Under the pieces are notes generated by a model. That model was not told where the DNA came from, did not search any database, and worked only from the letters and a program-made list of their open reading frames with translations. DNA of 64,000 nt, taken from contig NZ_JAVFCB010000003.1 of the NCBI RefSeq assembly GCF_030865425.1, forward strand, positions 237,143-301,142, in the 5' to 3' direction. This document shows positions 41,345-50,367 of the stretch, piece by piece (positions within the stretch are counted from its first letter, which is position 1; each line of letters starts with the position of its first letter). The position numbers and the translations under genes were made by a program. Origin of the DNA: Microbacterium capsulatum. GTDB taxonomy: Bacteria; Actinomycetota; Actinomycetes; Actinomycetales; Microbacteriaceae.

Positions 41345-42586
41345 TCAGGCGTCGAGCGTCTGCCCGTCGCGGGCGACGACCGCTCCGTTCTTGACCACGA
41401 GCCGTCGCACGGGGCGCGCGGCGACCGCCTCGCCGATGCCGTCGGCACCCACGAGGAAGAGGTCGGCGGGGGCGCCGGGGGCGATCCGGGCCGGTTCGCG
41501 GCCCATCGCGATCGCACCGCCGGTGACGGCGACGTCGAAGGCGCGAGCGATCTGCTCGTCCGTCCGATAGCCGCTGCGGTAGGCGAGGTGGTGGGTGCGC
41601 TCGAGCATGTCGCCCAGGCCCCACGGTCCCCACAGGTCCCGGACGCCGTCGTTGCCGGCGCCCACGTTGACGCCGTCCCGAGCGAGGTCGGCGATCGGCA
41701 GGACGGGGGTGTTGTACACGGTCGCCGTGACGAGGGAGATCCCCTGCTCGGCGAGACCGGCGCGGATCCGCGCGGCCTGGGCCGCGTCGACCTCGGCGAC
41801 GGCGACGGCGTGCGAGAGCGTCACCCGCCCGGCCAGGCCGTGCCGGCGGGTGTGCTCGATCGCGAGCTCCATGGTGTGCGCGCCGAGCGTGCCGCGCTCG
41901 TGCAGGTGGATGTCGACCCGGGCGCCGTAGGTCGCGGCGAGTCCGAAGACGGTGTCGAGGTGGCGGACCGAGTCGCGCTCGAGCGCGGCGGGGTCGATAC
42001 CGCCGACGACGTCGGCGAGGCCGCGGCGCAGGGCCTCCTCGAGCAGCTCGGCGGTGCCGGGGCGGATCAGCAGCCCGCCCTGGGGGAACGCGACCTGCTG
42101 CACGTCGATCGCGTGCTTCAGCTCCTCGGCCGCCTCGGCGACCCGCTCGAGACCGGCGAGGCCGATCTCCGGGTCGACGTCGGTGTGCGTGCGCGCGGCG
42201 GTCGTGCCGGTCGCGATCATCTGCTTCAGCAGGGCGCGGATCGTGTCGGGGGCGGGCAGGCCCAGCTCGGCGCGGCCCTCCTCGCCGTTGCGGATCCTGT
42301 CCTCCAGCACGGGGCCGGCGGTGTGCGGCCGCCACGGACGGCCCCACAGGGTCTTGTCGACGTGGCAGTGCGCGTCGACCGTGCCGGGGAGGGCCAGGGC
42401 ACCGGCGCCGTCGACGACCTCGGCGCCGTCGGCGGCGGGAGCCGATCCGGTCGGCACGATCTGCGCGATCCGGCCGTCGGCGATGTGCAGGTCGACGTCG
42501 GTCCGTTCGATCTCGCCGTGCGCGCCGCTCAGGCGCACGCGCTCGATGACGAGAGCGGGCGTCTTCATCGACGTCGATCCGGACAT
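41345..42586 (-). CDS. Cytosine-deaminase-like amidohydrolase (second copy)
   Basis: A 413-residue relative of the protein at 37197, with the metal motif VDAHCHVDKTLWG near residue 70 and the later blocks RTHTDVDPEIG near 133, VDIHLHERGTLG near 223, LSHAVAVAE near 257 and GAGNDGVRDLWGPWG near 310, where Asn-Asp replaces the usual Thr-Asp. It would hydrolyse a cyclic amide or deaminate a heterocycle. It is the first gene of the leftward operon. The ATG at 42586 follows AGGAGA, and a promoter plus shared operator lies upstream (42608-42668). The 147-bp gap to the binding-protein gene shows nothing I recognise. Confidence 0.88.
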   Translation of the reverse strand: MSGSTSMKTPALVIERVRLSGAHGEIERTDVDLHIADGRIAQIVPTGSAPAADGAEVVDGAGALALPGTVDAHCHVDKTLWGRPWRPHTAGPVLEDRIRNGEEGRAELGLPAPDTIRALLKQMIATGTTAARTHTDVDPEIGLAGLERVAEAAEELKHAIDVQQVAFPQGGLLIRPGTAELLEEALRRGLADVVGGIDPAALERDSVRHLDTVFGLAATYGARVDIHLHERGTLGAHTMELAIEHTRRHGLAGRVTLSHAVAVAEVDAAQAARIRAGLAEQGISLVTATVYNTPVLPIADLARDGVNVGAGNDGVRDLWGPWGLGDMLERTHHLAYRSGYRTDEQIARAFDVAVTGGAIAMGREPARIAPGAPADLFLVGADGIGEAVAARPVRRLVVKNGAVVARDGQTLDA

Positions 42587-42607
42587 CCGGTTTCTCCTAG
42601 CGCTTTT

Positions 42608-42668
42608 GTGACTGTCGTCACGGAAGTTGGATATGGATGACCATAGGGGGTCGCGGACGCGAAGGCAA
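42608..42668 (-). promoter_or_regulatory. Promoter and shared operator, copy B
   Basis: On the minus strand TTGCCT (42668-42663) and TATGGT (42645-42640) are spaced 17 bp, a plausible sigma-70-type promoter for the amidohydrolase operon. Just downstream of the predicted start lies GTGACTGTCGTCAC (42608-42621) followed on the plus strand by GGAAGTTGGATAT, matching copy A at 34914-34940. A repressor bound here would block transcription. The remaining bases up to 42866 show no gene. Confidence 0.6.
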
Positions 42669-42866
42669 GCGAATTTCTGAATTTGGTATTCCATGATGAG
42701 CACGGGGCCCAGAAAGACGCGAAACCGTCCGACCTTCCGCGTCACAAAGGGGCACAGTTGTATACCGCGGCCCTCCGATGGGGTCACGGAACGCGGTTCC
42801 GGGGCGCGCGGGACTGCGTCCTGAGGGGGCTGCCCGCGGGGTGGACCCGCGGTGGTATTCCGGCGC

Positions 42867-43337
42867 TCAGGACGGGATGACGGCGGCGCCGGGGTGCTGC
42901 TCGAAGATGAGCTGGGTCTGCGTCTGGCCGAGCGAAGGATCGGATCCGAGGTGTGCGCGCAGGAAGTCCCGCAGCGCCGGCACGCTCTCGCACGCGACGT
43001 GGATGACGAGGTCGTTCACGCCGCCGATGAGGTACACGCGCTGCACGCCGGGGACGCCGCGCAGCCGCGCCGTGATCGACGAGACGTGGTCGCGCGCGTC
43101 GTCCTTGACCGCGACGAGGATGAGCGCCTCCACGCCCGCGCCCGCGGCGACCGGGTCGATCTCCGCGTGGTAGCCGCGGATCACGCCCGCCTCTTCGAGC
43201 GCGCGCACCCGCCCGTGGCAGGTGGAACGGGGCAGGCCGACCCGGGCCGCGAGCTCCTTGTTCGAGAGCCGGCCGTCGCGGGTGAGCTCGTCGAGAATGC
43301 GCCGGTCGGTCGGCGTGAGCCGGATCTCGTTCGCCAT
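42867..43337 (-). CDS. Lrp/AsnC-family regulator, KynR-like
   Basis: A 156-residue Lrp/AsnC regulator. The helix-turn-helix is in residues 8-50 (NKELAARVGLPRSTCHGRV), followed by the RAM effector domain (ALILVAVKDDARDHV near 70 and VYLIGGVNDLVIHVAC near 100). It is divergent from kynureninase, the arrangement of KynR-type regulators that activate kyn genes in response to kynurenine. Inverted repeats occur in the 181-bp shared region. The family assignment is certain; the ligand is inferred from position. Confidence 0.88.
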   Translation of the reverse strand: MANEIRLTPTDRRILDELTRDGRLSNKELAARVGLPRSTCHGRVRALEEAGVIRGYHAEIDPVAAGAGVEALILVAVKDDARDHVSSITARLRGVPGVQRVYLIGGVNDLVIHVACESVPALRDFLRAHLGSDPSLGQTQTQLIFEQHPGAAVIPS

Positions 43338-43400
43338 GATGCCCCTCCACCCGTCACCGATCCGGCCTTGGGCCGTCAGAAGCTCTGATTCTCGGATATC

Positions 43401-43436
43401 TGACGAAATCCTAGGCGATCTGCCGAAGATTCGTCA
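43401..43436. promoter_or_regulatory. Inverted repeat in the asnC-like/kynU intergenic region
   Basis: TGACGAAATC (43401-43410) and GATTCGTCA (43428-43436) form an imperfect inverted repeat spaced 17 bases, with CTGATTCTCGGATAT just before it. Lrp-type regulators bind such degenerate, spaced sites. It is a candidate site for the adjacent regulator controlling kynU. Confidence 0.4.
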
Positions 43437-43518
43437 TCATTGATCCTGACCGCCGGATCCTCGACCGATCCACAGCCGGACACCCCACCCACCCACCCGA
43501 ACCCAGGAGGACGACGCG

Positions 43519-44787
43519 ATGACGACCGCAACGGCGCTGAGCACCCGCGAGCTGTGCGTGGAGGCGGACCGGAACGACCCGCTCGCGTGGCTGCGCGAGC
43601 GCTTCGCCCTGCCCGAGGACGTCATCTACCTCGACGGCAACTCCCTCGGCGCGCGCCCCCGCGAGGCCGCCGAGCGCGCCGCCTTCGTCGTGAGCCAGGA
43701 GTGGGGCAACGACCTCATCGGCAGCTGGAACAAGCATCACTGGTTCGACCTGCCGGTCCGGATCGGCGAGAAGATCGGCCGGCTCATCGGCGGCGCCGAC
43801 GGCGAGTGCGTCGCGACCGACACCACGTCGGTCAACATCTTCAAGGCCGTCTCCGCGGCCCTGCGGATCCAGCAGGACGACGCCCCCTCGCGCCGAGTGA
43901 TCGTCTCGGAGCGGGAGAACTTCCCCACCGACCTGTACATCATCGAGGGCCTGATCGCCCTTCTCGACCGCGGGTACTCGCTGCGCCTCATCGACGCGCC
44001 GGAGGACCTCGACGCCGCGCTCGACGACGACGTCGCGGTCGTGCTGCTCACCGAGGTCAACTACCGCACCGGGCACCTCTGGGACATGGGCGACGCCAGC
44101 GGCCGCATCCACGACGCCGGCGCCCTCGCCGTGTGGGACCTCTGCCACTCGGTCGGCGCGGTCCCGGTCGGCGTCGCCGCCGCGGGCGCCGACTTCGCCG
44201 TCGGCTGCACCTACAAGTACCTCAACGGCGGACCCGGCTCCCCCGCCTTCTTCTGGGTCGCGAACCGTCACCTCGGCCGGGTCGAGACGCCGCTCACCGG
44301 CTGGTGGGGCCACGACCGCCCGTTCGAGATGGCCGACTCCTACACGCCCGCCCCCGGCGGACGGCGGTTCCTCGTCGGCACGCAGCCGATCCTGTCCCTG
44401 GCCACCATGGAGGTCGGGATCGACATGCACCTCGAGACCGACCAGGCAGCGCTGCGCCGTAAGTCGCTGGAGCTGACCTCGCTGTTCATCGACCTCGTGG
44501 AGACCCGCGTGGGGCACCACCCGCTCACCCTGATCACCCCGCGCGACGAGGCCCACCGCGGCAGCCATGTCTCGTTCCGCCACCCCGAGGGCTACGCGGT
44601 CATGAAGGCGCTCATCGCGAACGGCGTGATCGGCGACTACCGCGAGCCCGAAGTGCTGCGGTTCGGCATCGCGCCGATGTACATCGGGTACGCCGACGTC
44701 TGGGACTCCGTGGAGACCCTCCGCCGCGTGCTCGACGAGGAGCTCTGGCGCGCGCCCGAGTTCCAGGAGCGCGACGCCGTCACCTGA
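43519..44787 (+). CDS. kynU: Kynureninase
   Basis: A 422-residue PLP enzyme of usual kynureninase length. [18 protein letters not shown] near residue 34, [19 protein letters not shown] near 70, [16 protein letters not shown] near 97 and the PLP lysine in [16 protein letters not shown] (about Lys233) are diagnostic. It cleaves kynurenine to anthranilate and alanine (or 3-hydroxykynurenine to 3-hydroxyanthranilate). AGGAGG precedes the ATG at ideal spacing. Downstream is alanine dehydrogenase; leftward lies an anthranilate-CoA-type operon, so both products have a consumer here. Tryptophan dioxygenase and formamidase genes are not in the window. Confidence 0.96.
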   Translation: MTTATALSTRELCVEADRNDPLAWLRERFALPEDVIYLDGNSLGARPREAAERAAFVVSQEWGNDLIGSWNKHHWFDLPVRIGEKIGRLIGGADGECVATDTTSVNIFKAVSAALRIQQDDAPSRRVIVSERENFPTDLYIIEGLIALLDRGYSLRLIDAPEDLDAALDDDVAVVLLTEVNYRTGHLWDMGDASGRIHDAGALAVWDLCHSVGAVPVGVAAAGADFAVGCTYKYLNGGPGSPAFFWVANRHLGRVETPLTGWWGHDRPFEMADSYTPAPGGRRFLVGTQPILSLATMEVGIDMHLETDQAALRRKSLELTSLFIDLVETRVGHHPLTLITPRDEAHRGSHVSFRHPEGYAVMKALIANGVIGDYREPEVLRFGIAPMYIGYADVWDSVETLRRVLDEELWRAPEFQERDAVT

Positions 44788-44813
44788 TCCGGTCTCCGCG
44801 CCGCGGGCGCTGT

Positions 44814-44880
44814 GCCCGTCGAAGCCCGGCCGCTGGGCCCGTCGAAGCGCCCTCGCCCCCCACTCCCCCGGCCGCTGGGG
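44814..44880. repeat. Short direct repeats between kynU and ald
   Basis: GCCCGTCGAAG occurs at 44814 and 44837, and CCCGGCCGCTGGG at 44825-44837 and 44867-44879. They resemble fragments of the dispersed GTCGACGGGC element. The 141-bp gap holds no gene. Confidence 0.5.
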
Positions 44881-44928
44881 TCCTCATAGCGCCACCAACC
44901 CGCTCACCGACGAGAAAGGGACGTGCAC

Positions 44929-46065
44929 ATGCGCGTCGGCATCCCCACCGAGATCAAGAACAACGAGAACCGCGTCGCCATCACCCAGGCCGGCGTGGAC
45001 GAGCTGACCCGCCGCGGGCACGAGGTGCTCGTGCAGTCCGGCGCGGGCCTGGGCTCGCGGATCTCCGACGACGACTACGTCGCCGCCGGCGCGACGATCG
45101 TCTCCGACGCGGAGGACGTGTGGGCGCAGGCCGACATGGTCCTCAAGGTCAAGGAGCCGATCGCCGCGGAGTACGCGCGGATGCGCCGCGGGCAGGTGCT
45201 CTTCACCTACCTGCACCTCGCCGCCTCCCGCGAGTGCACCGACGCCGTGCTCGCCTCCGGCACCACGGCGATCGCCTACGAGACCGTGCAGCTGGCCAGC
45301 CGTGCGCTGCCGCTGCTGGCACCGATGTCGGAGGTCGCCGGCCGGCTCTCCGTGCAGGTCGGCGCGAACGCGCTGATGACCGCGAACGGCGGCGGCGGCC
45401 TGCTCCTCGGCGGCGTCACCGCGACCCGCCGCGGCAAGGTCGTCGTGATCGGCGGCGGCGCTGCCGGCGAGCAGGCGGCTCGCATCGCTTTCGGCATGGG
45501 CGCCGACGTCACGGTCATCGACATCGCGCTGCCCCGGCTGAAGCAGCTCGAGGACGCCTTCGACGGCCGGATCCAGACCCGCACCTCGAACGCGCACAAC
45601 ATCGCCGAGGCGCTCGCCGACGCGGACCTCGTGATCGGATCCGTGCTGATCCCGGGCGAGAAGGCCCCCAAGCTCGTCACCGACGAGATGGTCGCGAAGA
45701 TGAAGCCGGGATCCGTTCTCGTCGACATCGCGATCGACCAGGGCGGCTGCTTCGAGAACTCCCGCCCGACCACGCACGACGACCCGACGTACCCCGTGCA
45801 CGAGTCGCTCTACTACTGCGTCGCGAACATGCCCGGCGCCGTGCCCGAGACGTCGACCGCTGCGCTCACGAACGCCACGCTCCCCTACGTCGTCGCGCTC
45901 GCCGAGAAGGGCTGGGTCGGCGCGCTGAACGCGGACCCCGCGCTCGCCCGCGGCCTGAACGCGCACGAGGGCTCCCTCACGAACGAGGCCGTCGCCGACG
46001 CCTTCCCCGAGCTGCCGTTCTCGCCGACCGCCGAGGTCCTCGCCGCTCAGCTCCTCCCGGCGTGA
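44929..46065 (+). CDS. ald: Alanine dehydrogenase
   Basis: A 378-residue NAD-dependent alanine dehydrogenase. [19 protein letters not shown] is the typical N-terminus with the substrate-binding arginine, [11 protein letters not shown] near residue 72 has the conserved lysine, FTYLHLAAS near 92 the catalytic histidine, and [20 protein letters not shown] near 170 binds NAD. It converts alanine, water and NAD+ to pyruvate, ammonia and NADH (reversibly). The ATG at 44929 is eight bases after GAAAGGG; the GTG at 44923 is rejected. Lying after kynU, it can recover the alanine that kynureninase releases. Confidence 0.96.
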   Translation: MRVGIPTEIKNNENRVAITQAGVDELTRRGHEVLVQSGAGLGSRISDDDYVAAGATIVSDAEDVWAQADMVLKVKEPIAAEYARMRRGQVLFTYLHLAASRECTDAVLASGTTAIAYETVQLASRALPLLAPMSEVAGRLSVQVGANALMTANGGGGLLLGGVTATRRGKVVVIGGGAAGEQAARIAFGMGADVTVIDIALPRLKQLEDAFDGRIQTRTSNAHNIAEALADADLVIGSVLIPGEKAPKLVTDEMVAKMKPGSVLVDIAIDQGGCFENSRPTTHDDPTYPVHESLYYCVANMPGAVPETSTAALTNATLPYVVALAEKGWVGALNADPALARGLNAHEGSLTNEAVADAFPELPFSPTAEVLAAQLLPA

Positions 46066-46226
46066 CGCACATCGACGCCCCGGCGTGAGATCACCTGCCC
46101 GGTGCCGCCGCCTCCTCGTGGAGAGCCGCGGTACCGGGCGACGCCGTTCGCCGCACCGGCGAATCCGAGCGTCATACTGTACGTCACGGCCATTTCGTTC
46201 GGCATGCTCCCCGGTACCCTGGGAGG

Positions 46227-47429
46227 GTGACCGAACGCGCGCCTCTCTCCCGCAAACTCTCCGCCATCGCCGAGTCCGCCACCCTGAAGGTGGACGCCAA
46301 GGCCAAGGCCCTCAAGGCCGAGGGCAAGCCCGTCGTCTCGTACGCCGCCGGCGAGCCCGACTTCGCCACGCCGCAGTTCATCGTGGACGCCGCGGCCGTG
46401 GCCCTCGCCGACCCGGCGAACTACCGCTACACCCCCGCCGCCGGCCTGCCCGAGCTGCGCGAGGCGATCGCCGCGAAGACGCTGCGCGACTCGGGCCTCG
46501 AGGTCTCTCCGTCCCAGGTCATCGTGACCAACGGCGGCAAGCAGTCCGTCTACCAGGCGTTCCAGGCCGTGGTGAACCCGGGCGACGAGGTGCTCCTTCC
46601 CGCGCCGTACTGGACCACGTACCCCGAAGCGATCCGTCTCGCCGACGGCACCCCCGTCGAGGTCTTCGCCGGCGCCGACCAGGACTACAAGGTCACCGTC
46701 GAGCAGCTCGAGGCCGCGCGCACCGAGCGCACCACGGTCCTCGTGTTCGTCTCGCCGTCGAACCCGACCGGATCCGTCTACTCCGCCTCGGAGACGAAGG
46801 CCATCGCCGAGTGGGCGCTCGAGCACGGGATCTGGATCATCTCGGACGAGATCTACCAGAACCTCACCTACGAGGGCGTCAAGGCGACCTCGATCGTCGA
46901 GGCGCTGCCCGAGATCGCCGGCCAGACGATCCTCGTCAACGGCGTCGCGAAGACCTACGCCATGACCGGCTGGCGCGTGGGCTGGATGGTGGGCCCGGCC
47001 GACGCGATCAAGATCGCCGGCAACCTGCAGTCGCACCTGTCCAGCAACGTGAACAACGTCGCGCAGCGTGCCGCGATCGCGGCCCTCAACGGCCCGCAGA
47101 CCGAGGCCGAGCAGATGCGCGAGGCGTTCGACCGGCGCCGCAGGCTCATCGTCTCGGAGCTGTCGAAGATCGACGGGCTCGTCGTGCCGAACCCGACCGG
47201 CGCCTTCTACGTCTACCCCGACGTGCAGGGCCTGCTCGGCCGCACCTGGGGCGGCGTCACCCCGACGACCTCGCTCGAGCTCGCCGACCTCATCCTCGAC
47301 CAGGCCGAGGTGGCCGTGGTCCCCGGCGAGGCGTTCGGCCCCTCCGGCTACATCCGGATGTCGTACGCCCTCGGCGACGAGCAGCTGCTCGAGGGCGTGC
47401 AGCGCCTGCAGCGCCTGTTCGCGTCCTGA
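46227..47429 (+). CDS. Class I aminotransferase, probably aspartate aminotransferase
   Basis: A 400-residue fold-type-I aminotransferase of the AspC/AatA Ib subgroup. [13 protein letters not shown] near residue 39, [16 protein letters not shown] near 68, [11 protein letters not shown] near 172 and the PLP lysine in [15 protein letters not shown] (about Lys242) are intact. The C-terminal GYIRMSYA contains the substrate carboxylate arginine. It likely exchanges amino groups among aspartate, glutamate and 2-oxo acids; a kynurenine aminotransferase activity is possible but not indicated. GTG is the start, six bases after TACCCT, suggesting a leaderless transcript. Confidence 0.9.
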   Translation: MTERAPLSRKLSAIAESATLKVDAKAKALKAEGKPVVSYAAGEPDFATPQFIVDAAAVALADPANYRYTPAAGLPELREAIAAKTLRDSGLEVSPSQVIVTNGGKQSVYQAFQAVVNPGDEVLLPAPYWTTYPEAIRLADGTPVEVFAGADQDYKVTVEQLEAARTERTTVLVFVSPSNPTGSVYSASETKAIAEWALEHGIWIISDEIYQNLTYEGVKATSIVEALPEIAGQTILVNGVAKTYAMTGWRVGWMVGPADAIKIAGNLQSHLSSNVNNVAQRAAIAALNGPQTEAEQMREAFDRRRRLIVSELSKIDGLVVPNPTGAFYVYPDVQGLLGRTWGGVTPTTSLELADLILDQAEVAVVPGEAFGPSGYIRMSYALGDEQLLEGVQRLQRLFAS

Positions 47430-47449
47430 CCCGGCGCGACGCCAGCGAT

Positions 47450-47527
47450 CGAGGCCCCCTCACGCCATCCACGCCCCTCCTGAGCAGCGCCGCTGCGAGG
47501 GGGCCTCGGCGGCGCGAGGGGGCCTCG
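47450..47527. terminator. Terminator hairpins between convergent genes
   Basis: CGAGGCCCCCTC (47450-47461) pairs with GAGGGGGCCTCG at 47497-47508 or with a duplicate of that arm at 47516-47527. Two alternative hairpins therefore share one 5' arm. They separate the aminotransferase from the convergent VOC gene. Confidence 0.65.
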
Positions 47528-47553
47528 GCGCATCCGGCGTGCGCCCGCCGACC

Positions 47554-47949
47554 TCAGTCCTCGTAGCCGATGAGCCAGCGCACGCCGAAGCGGTCCACGA
47601 GCGTGCCGTCGTGCGCACCCCAGGCGCGCTCCTGCAGCGGGTCGATCACGCGGCCGCCGTCGGCGAGGCCGGCGAACCACCGCGTGAGCGTCGCCGGATC
47701 CGCGGCGCCGAGCAGCGAGAAGAACAGACCGTTCATGTGCACGGCGTCCTCGTCGGGGGCGGCGTCGGCCGCGCCGAACGCGACGACGCCGCTGAGGGTG
47801 CCGTGCGCGATGGCGTCGCCGGGGCCGTCCCCGCGGCCGAACTGGGCGTACGTGTGCAACTCGACGTCGCCGCCGAAGATCGACTGGTAGAACGGCAGGG
47901 CGTCGGCCGCGGTGCCGGGGAACAGGATGTACGGGACGATTCCGGTCAT
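47554..47949 (-). CDS. VOC-family (PhnB-like) protein
   Basis: A 131-residue glyoxalase-fold protein of the PhnB/3-demethylubiquinone-methyltransferase-like group. PYILFPGTAADALPFYQSIF starts the fold, and the closing DRFGVRWLIGY motif is diagnostic. Such proteins have no settled function and may bind metals or small ligands. The ATG at 47949 starts the conserved fold; the longer open frame upstream is not conserved-looking. It stands alone. Confidence 0.8.
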   Translation of the reverse strand: MTGIVPYILFPGTAADALPFYQSIFGGDVELHTYAQFGRGDGPGDAIAHGTLSGVVAFGAADAAPDEDAVHMNGLFFSLLGAADPATLTRWFAGLADGGRVIDPLQERAWGAHDGTLVDRFGVRWLIGYED

Positions 47950-48013
47950 GCGCGCGATCCTACGCGGGCGCGCCGACAGCCCCGCGGCACGGTCGACCGC
48001 CCGACCCGACGAT

Positions 48014-48826
48014 TCAGGCGGTGCGGCGCTGCCGCACCAGACGCACCACGAGCTGCGCGACGATGAGGGCGATGAACGCCGCGAACAGGATGTTGCCGAC
48101 ACGCGGATCCACCTGACGCGCGATCCACGCGCCGAGCGGCACGGTGATGCACGCGGCGACGCCGATCACGGCGGCGACGAAGAGATCGGTGTTGCGGCGC
48201 CGCAGATTGCCGATCGTGCCGGACACGGACGTCGGGATCACCATGAGCAGCGACGTGCCCTTCGCGATCAGGTCGCTCATCCCGAAGAACAGCATCAGGA
48301 CGGGCACGATGATGATCCCGCCTCCGACGCCCAGCAGTCCGGACAGCACGCCCGTGGCGACGCCGGCCAGGATCAGCGCGAGAGCGGCGATCCAGGTCAG
48401 ATCGAGTGTCGCGGTGCGGGACGGGATCACGATGAACAGGTTGACCATGACCCCGACCAGGAAGACGATGAACGCCCAGCGCAGCCAGGTGAGCGGGATC
48501 CGCGGCAGCATCCACGTGCCGATCTGCGCGCCGACGACCGCCCCCGCGGCGAGGATCAGCGCGGGGATCCAGGCCACCTGCCCGTTCGCCGCGTAGGAGA
48601 TCACGCCCACGAGCGCGGCCGGAACCACGGCGGCGAGCGACGTGCCGGAGGCGAGACGCTGGTCGTACGCGAGCAGCAGCACCAGCATCGGCACGATGAC
48701 CGTGCCGCCGCCGACGCCGAACAGCCCGGACATGAGGCCGGCCAGCAGACCGATGCCCGCGCAGCGCAGCACGAATCCGGTCGTGCGGCTGTGCCGGCGC
48801 GCACCGGTCCCGTCGATCTCGGTCAT
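48014..48826 (-). CDS. TauE/SafE-family membrane permease
   Basis: A 270-residue membrane protein with about eight helices in two homologous halves; the duplicated motif GLMSGLFGVGGGTVIVPML near residue 30 and GVLSGLLGVGGGIIIVPVL near 158 is the TauE/SafE signature. Family members export sulfite, sulfoacetate or other anions, or take up organic acids. If the LLM monooxygenase released sulfite, this exporter could remove it, but the two are 40 kb apart and this is only a thought. Confidence 0.9.
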   Translation of the reverse strand: MTEIDGTGARRHSRTTGFVLRCAGIGLLAGLMSGLFGVGGGTVIVPMLVLLLAYDQRLASGTSLAAVVPAALVGVISYAANGQVAWIPALILAAGAVVGAQIGTWMLPRIPLTWLRWAFIVFLVGVMVNLFIVIPSRTATLDLTWIAALALILAGVATGVLSGLLGVGGGIIIVPVLMLFFGMSDLIAKGTSLLMVIPTSVSGTIGNLRRRNTDLFVAAVIGVAACITVPLGAWIARQVDPRVGNILFAAFIALIVAQLVVRLVRQRRTA

Positions 48827-48912
48827 CCTGGACTCTTCCCTGCCGCACGTTCGCTCCGGCCCGCCGAGGACGGGCCCGGATCAGCCTATCCGGCGCGACC
48901 GCCCGGTCACGG

Positions 48913-50367
48913 TCAGCCGACGACGGCGGCGCACCGCGCGCGCACGGCGACCGCCAGCGCGAGCACGCTCTCCGCGAGTCCGCGGGCGCGACTGCCGTCC
49001 AGCCGCCGCGCGATCGACACGCCCCGATCGGTCGCGATGCCGTCGATGAGCCCGTCCGCGTACAGCGAGGGGGCGCCGATGCGCTGCCGCCGGGCGATCC
49101 GCTCGCGCACGTCGTCCGGATCCCCCGGATCCTCGGACAGCAGAGCCGCCGCGCCCGCGAGCGGGAGCGGGGCGAGCCAGGCCTCCTGCACCGCGACGAT
49201 CGCGTCGGTGCCGCACAACGCGATCGCGGCGGCGCCCGTGCCCTCGCCGAGCAGCAGCGCGACGGAGGGGACGGGCTGCGCGCCCGGGGCCGCCAGGGTC
49301 GCGGCGATCTCGGCCGCGAGTCCCGCCTCCTCCGCGGCCCGGGACAGCTCGGCCCCCGACGTGTCCGCGACGGTCACGATCGGCAGCCCCAGGGATACGG
49401 CGAGCGCCATGGCCCTGCGGGCCGTCGCGATGTCGGCCGGAGTCGTGGGGACGCCCCGGGTGCGGTCCTGCCCGACGAGCAGGAACGACGTCCCGCCCGT
49501 GCGCGCCCATCCGGCGACCAGCTCGCCGCCGCCACCGCGCCGCGGCACGAACTCGTCGCACGTCGCGATCAGCTCCGGCAGCGCCGGCCGGCCGGGCTGG
49601 GCCGCGGCGCGCACCGCGGCCCAGTCGGCGTCGGGCTCGATCGCCGGCGCGTCCTGGAGGTCGCTGCCGGATCCGATCGCGTCGTCGGTCGCCGAGGTGT
49701 CGAACAGGCCGAGCAGCCGTGCGGCGCGCTCGCGGAATCCGCTCGCGTCGACGACCGCGTCGATCCGCTCGTGGGAGAGCAGGTTCTCCGCCGTCTGCAC
49801 GCCCTCGGGGATCGGGGTCGCGCCGCCGCACGCGGCGAGGGCCGTCACGACCCGCGGGCCGAGCAGCCCGACCAGGGCGTGCGGCTCGGCGCTGACGTCG
49901 TGCGCGAGGGATGCCCACGACGCGTAGACGCCCCCGGTGGTGGGGTGGCGCAGATGCGACAGGTAGGGCAGCCCGGCCGCCCGGAACTCGCGTACGGCGG
50001 CGGTGATGGTGCGCATGGTGAGGAACGCCGCGGCGCCCTCCTGCATCCGCGTGCCGCCGGACGCGAGACCGGCGATCACGGGGAGCCCCTCGCGGCGGGC
50101 GCGCTCGAAGGCGGCGACGATGCGATCCGCCGTCACGACGCCGATGGATCCGCCGAGGAACCCGAACTCGCTGACGATCACCGCGACGGATCGACCGTGC
50201 ACGGCGCCCGCGCCGGTGCGCACGGCCTCGTCCGCACCGGCGCGCTCGGTCGCGCGGGCGAGCGCGGCACGGTACTCGGGGTCGACCGGGGCCGGCAGCG
50301 GGGCGTCCCAGGACCGGAACGACCCCTCGTCCAGGACCGCGTCGAGCCAGAGGTCCGCGCCGTTCAT
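48913..50367 (-). CDS. AccD3-like fused carboxyltransferase
   Basis: A 484-residue carboxyltransferase with beta and alpha halves fused, closely resembling mycobacterial AccD3. The beta half shows LDEGSFRSWD near residue 10, EFGFLGGSIGVVTADRIV near 68 and SGGTRMQEGAAAFL near 104; the alpha half has LLGEGTGAAAIALCGTD near 372. There is no N-terminal zinc finger. Such enzymes move CO2 between biotin and acyl-CoA, or decarboxylate malonyl-type thioesters. No biotin carboxylase or carrier is encoded nearby. The ATG at 50367 overlaps the stop of the CoA-transferase gene (ATGA). Confidence 0.85.
   Translation of the reverse strand: MNGADLWLDAVLDEGSFRSWDAPLPAPVDPEYRAALARATERAGADEAVRTGAGAVHGRSVAVIVSEFGFLGGSIGVVTADRIVAAFERARREGLPVIAGLASGGTRMQEGAAAFLTMRTITAAVREFRAAGLPYLSHLRHPTTGGVYASWASLAHDVSAEPHALVGLLGPRVVTALAACGGATPIPEGVQTAENLLSHERIDAVVDASGFRERAARLLGLFDTSATDDAIGSGSDLQDAPAIEPDADWAAVRAAAQPGRPALPELIATCDEFVPRRGGGGELVAGWARTGGTSFLLVGQDRTRGVPTTPADIATARRAMALAVSLGLPIVTVADTSGAELSRAAEEAGLAAEIAATLAAPGAQPVPSVALLLGEGTGAAAIALCGTDAIVAVQEAWLAPLPLAGAAALLSEDPGDPDDVRERIARRQRIGAPSLYADGLIDGIATDRGVSIARRLDGSRARGLAESVLALAVAVRARCAAVVG

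Noticed and set aside
48014..48826. TauE/SafE protein as sulfite exporter for the LLM monooxygenase module
   Set aside because: It is 40 kb away, lacks the PadR operator, and the oxidised substrate is not known to contain sulfur.
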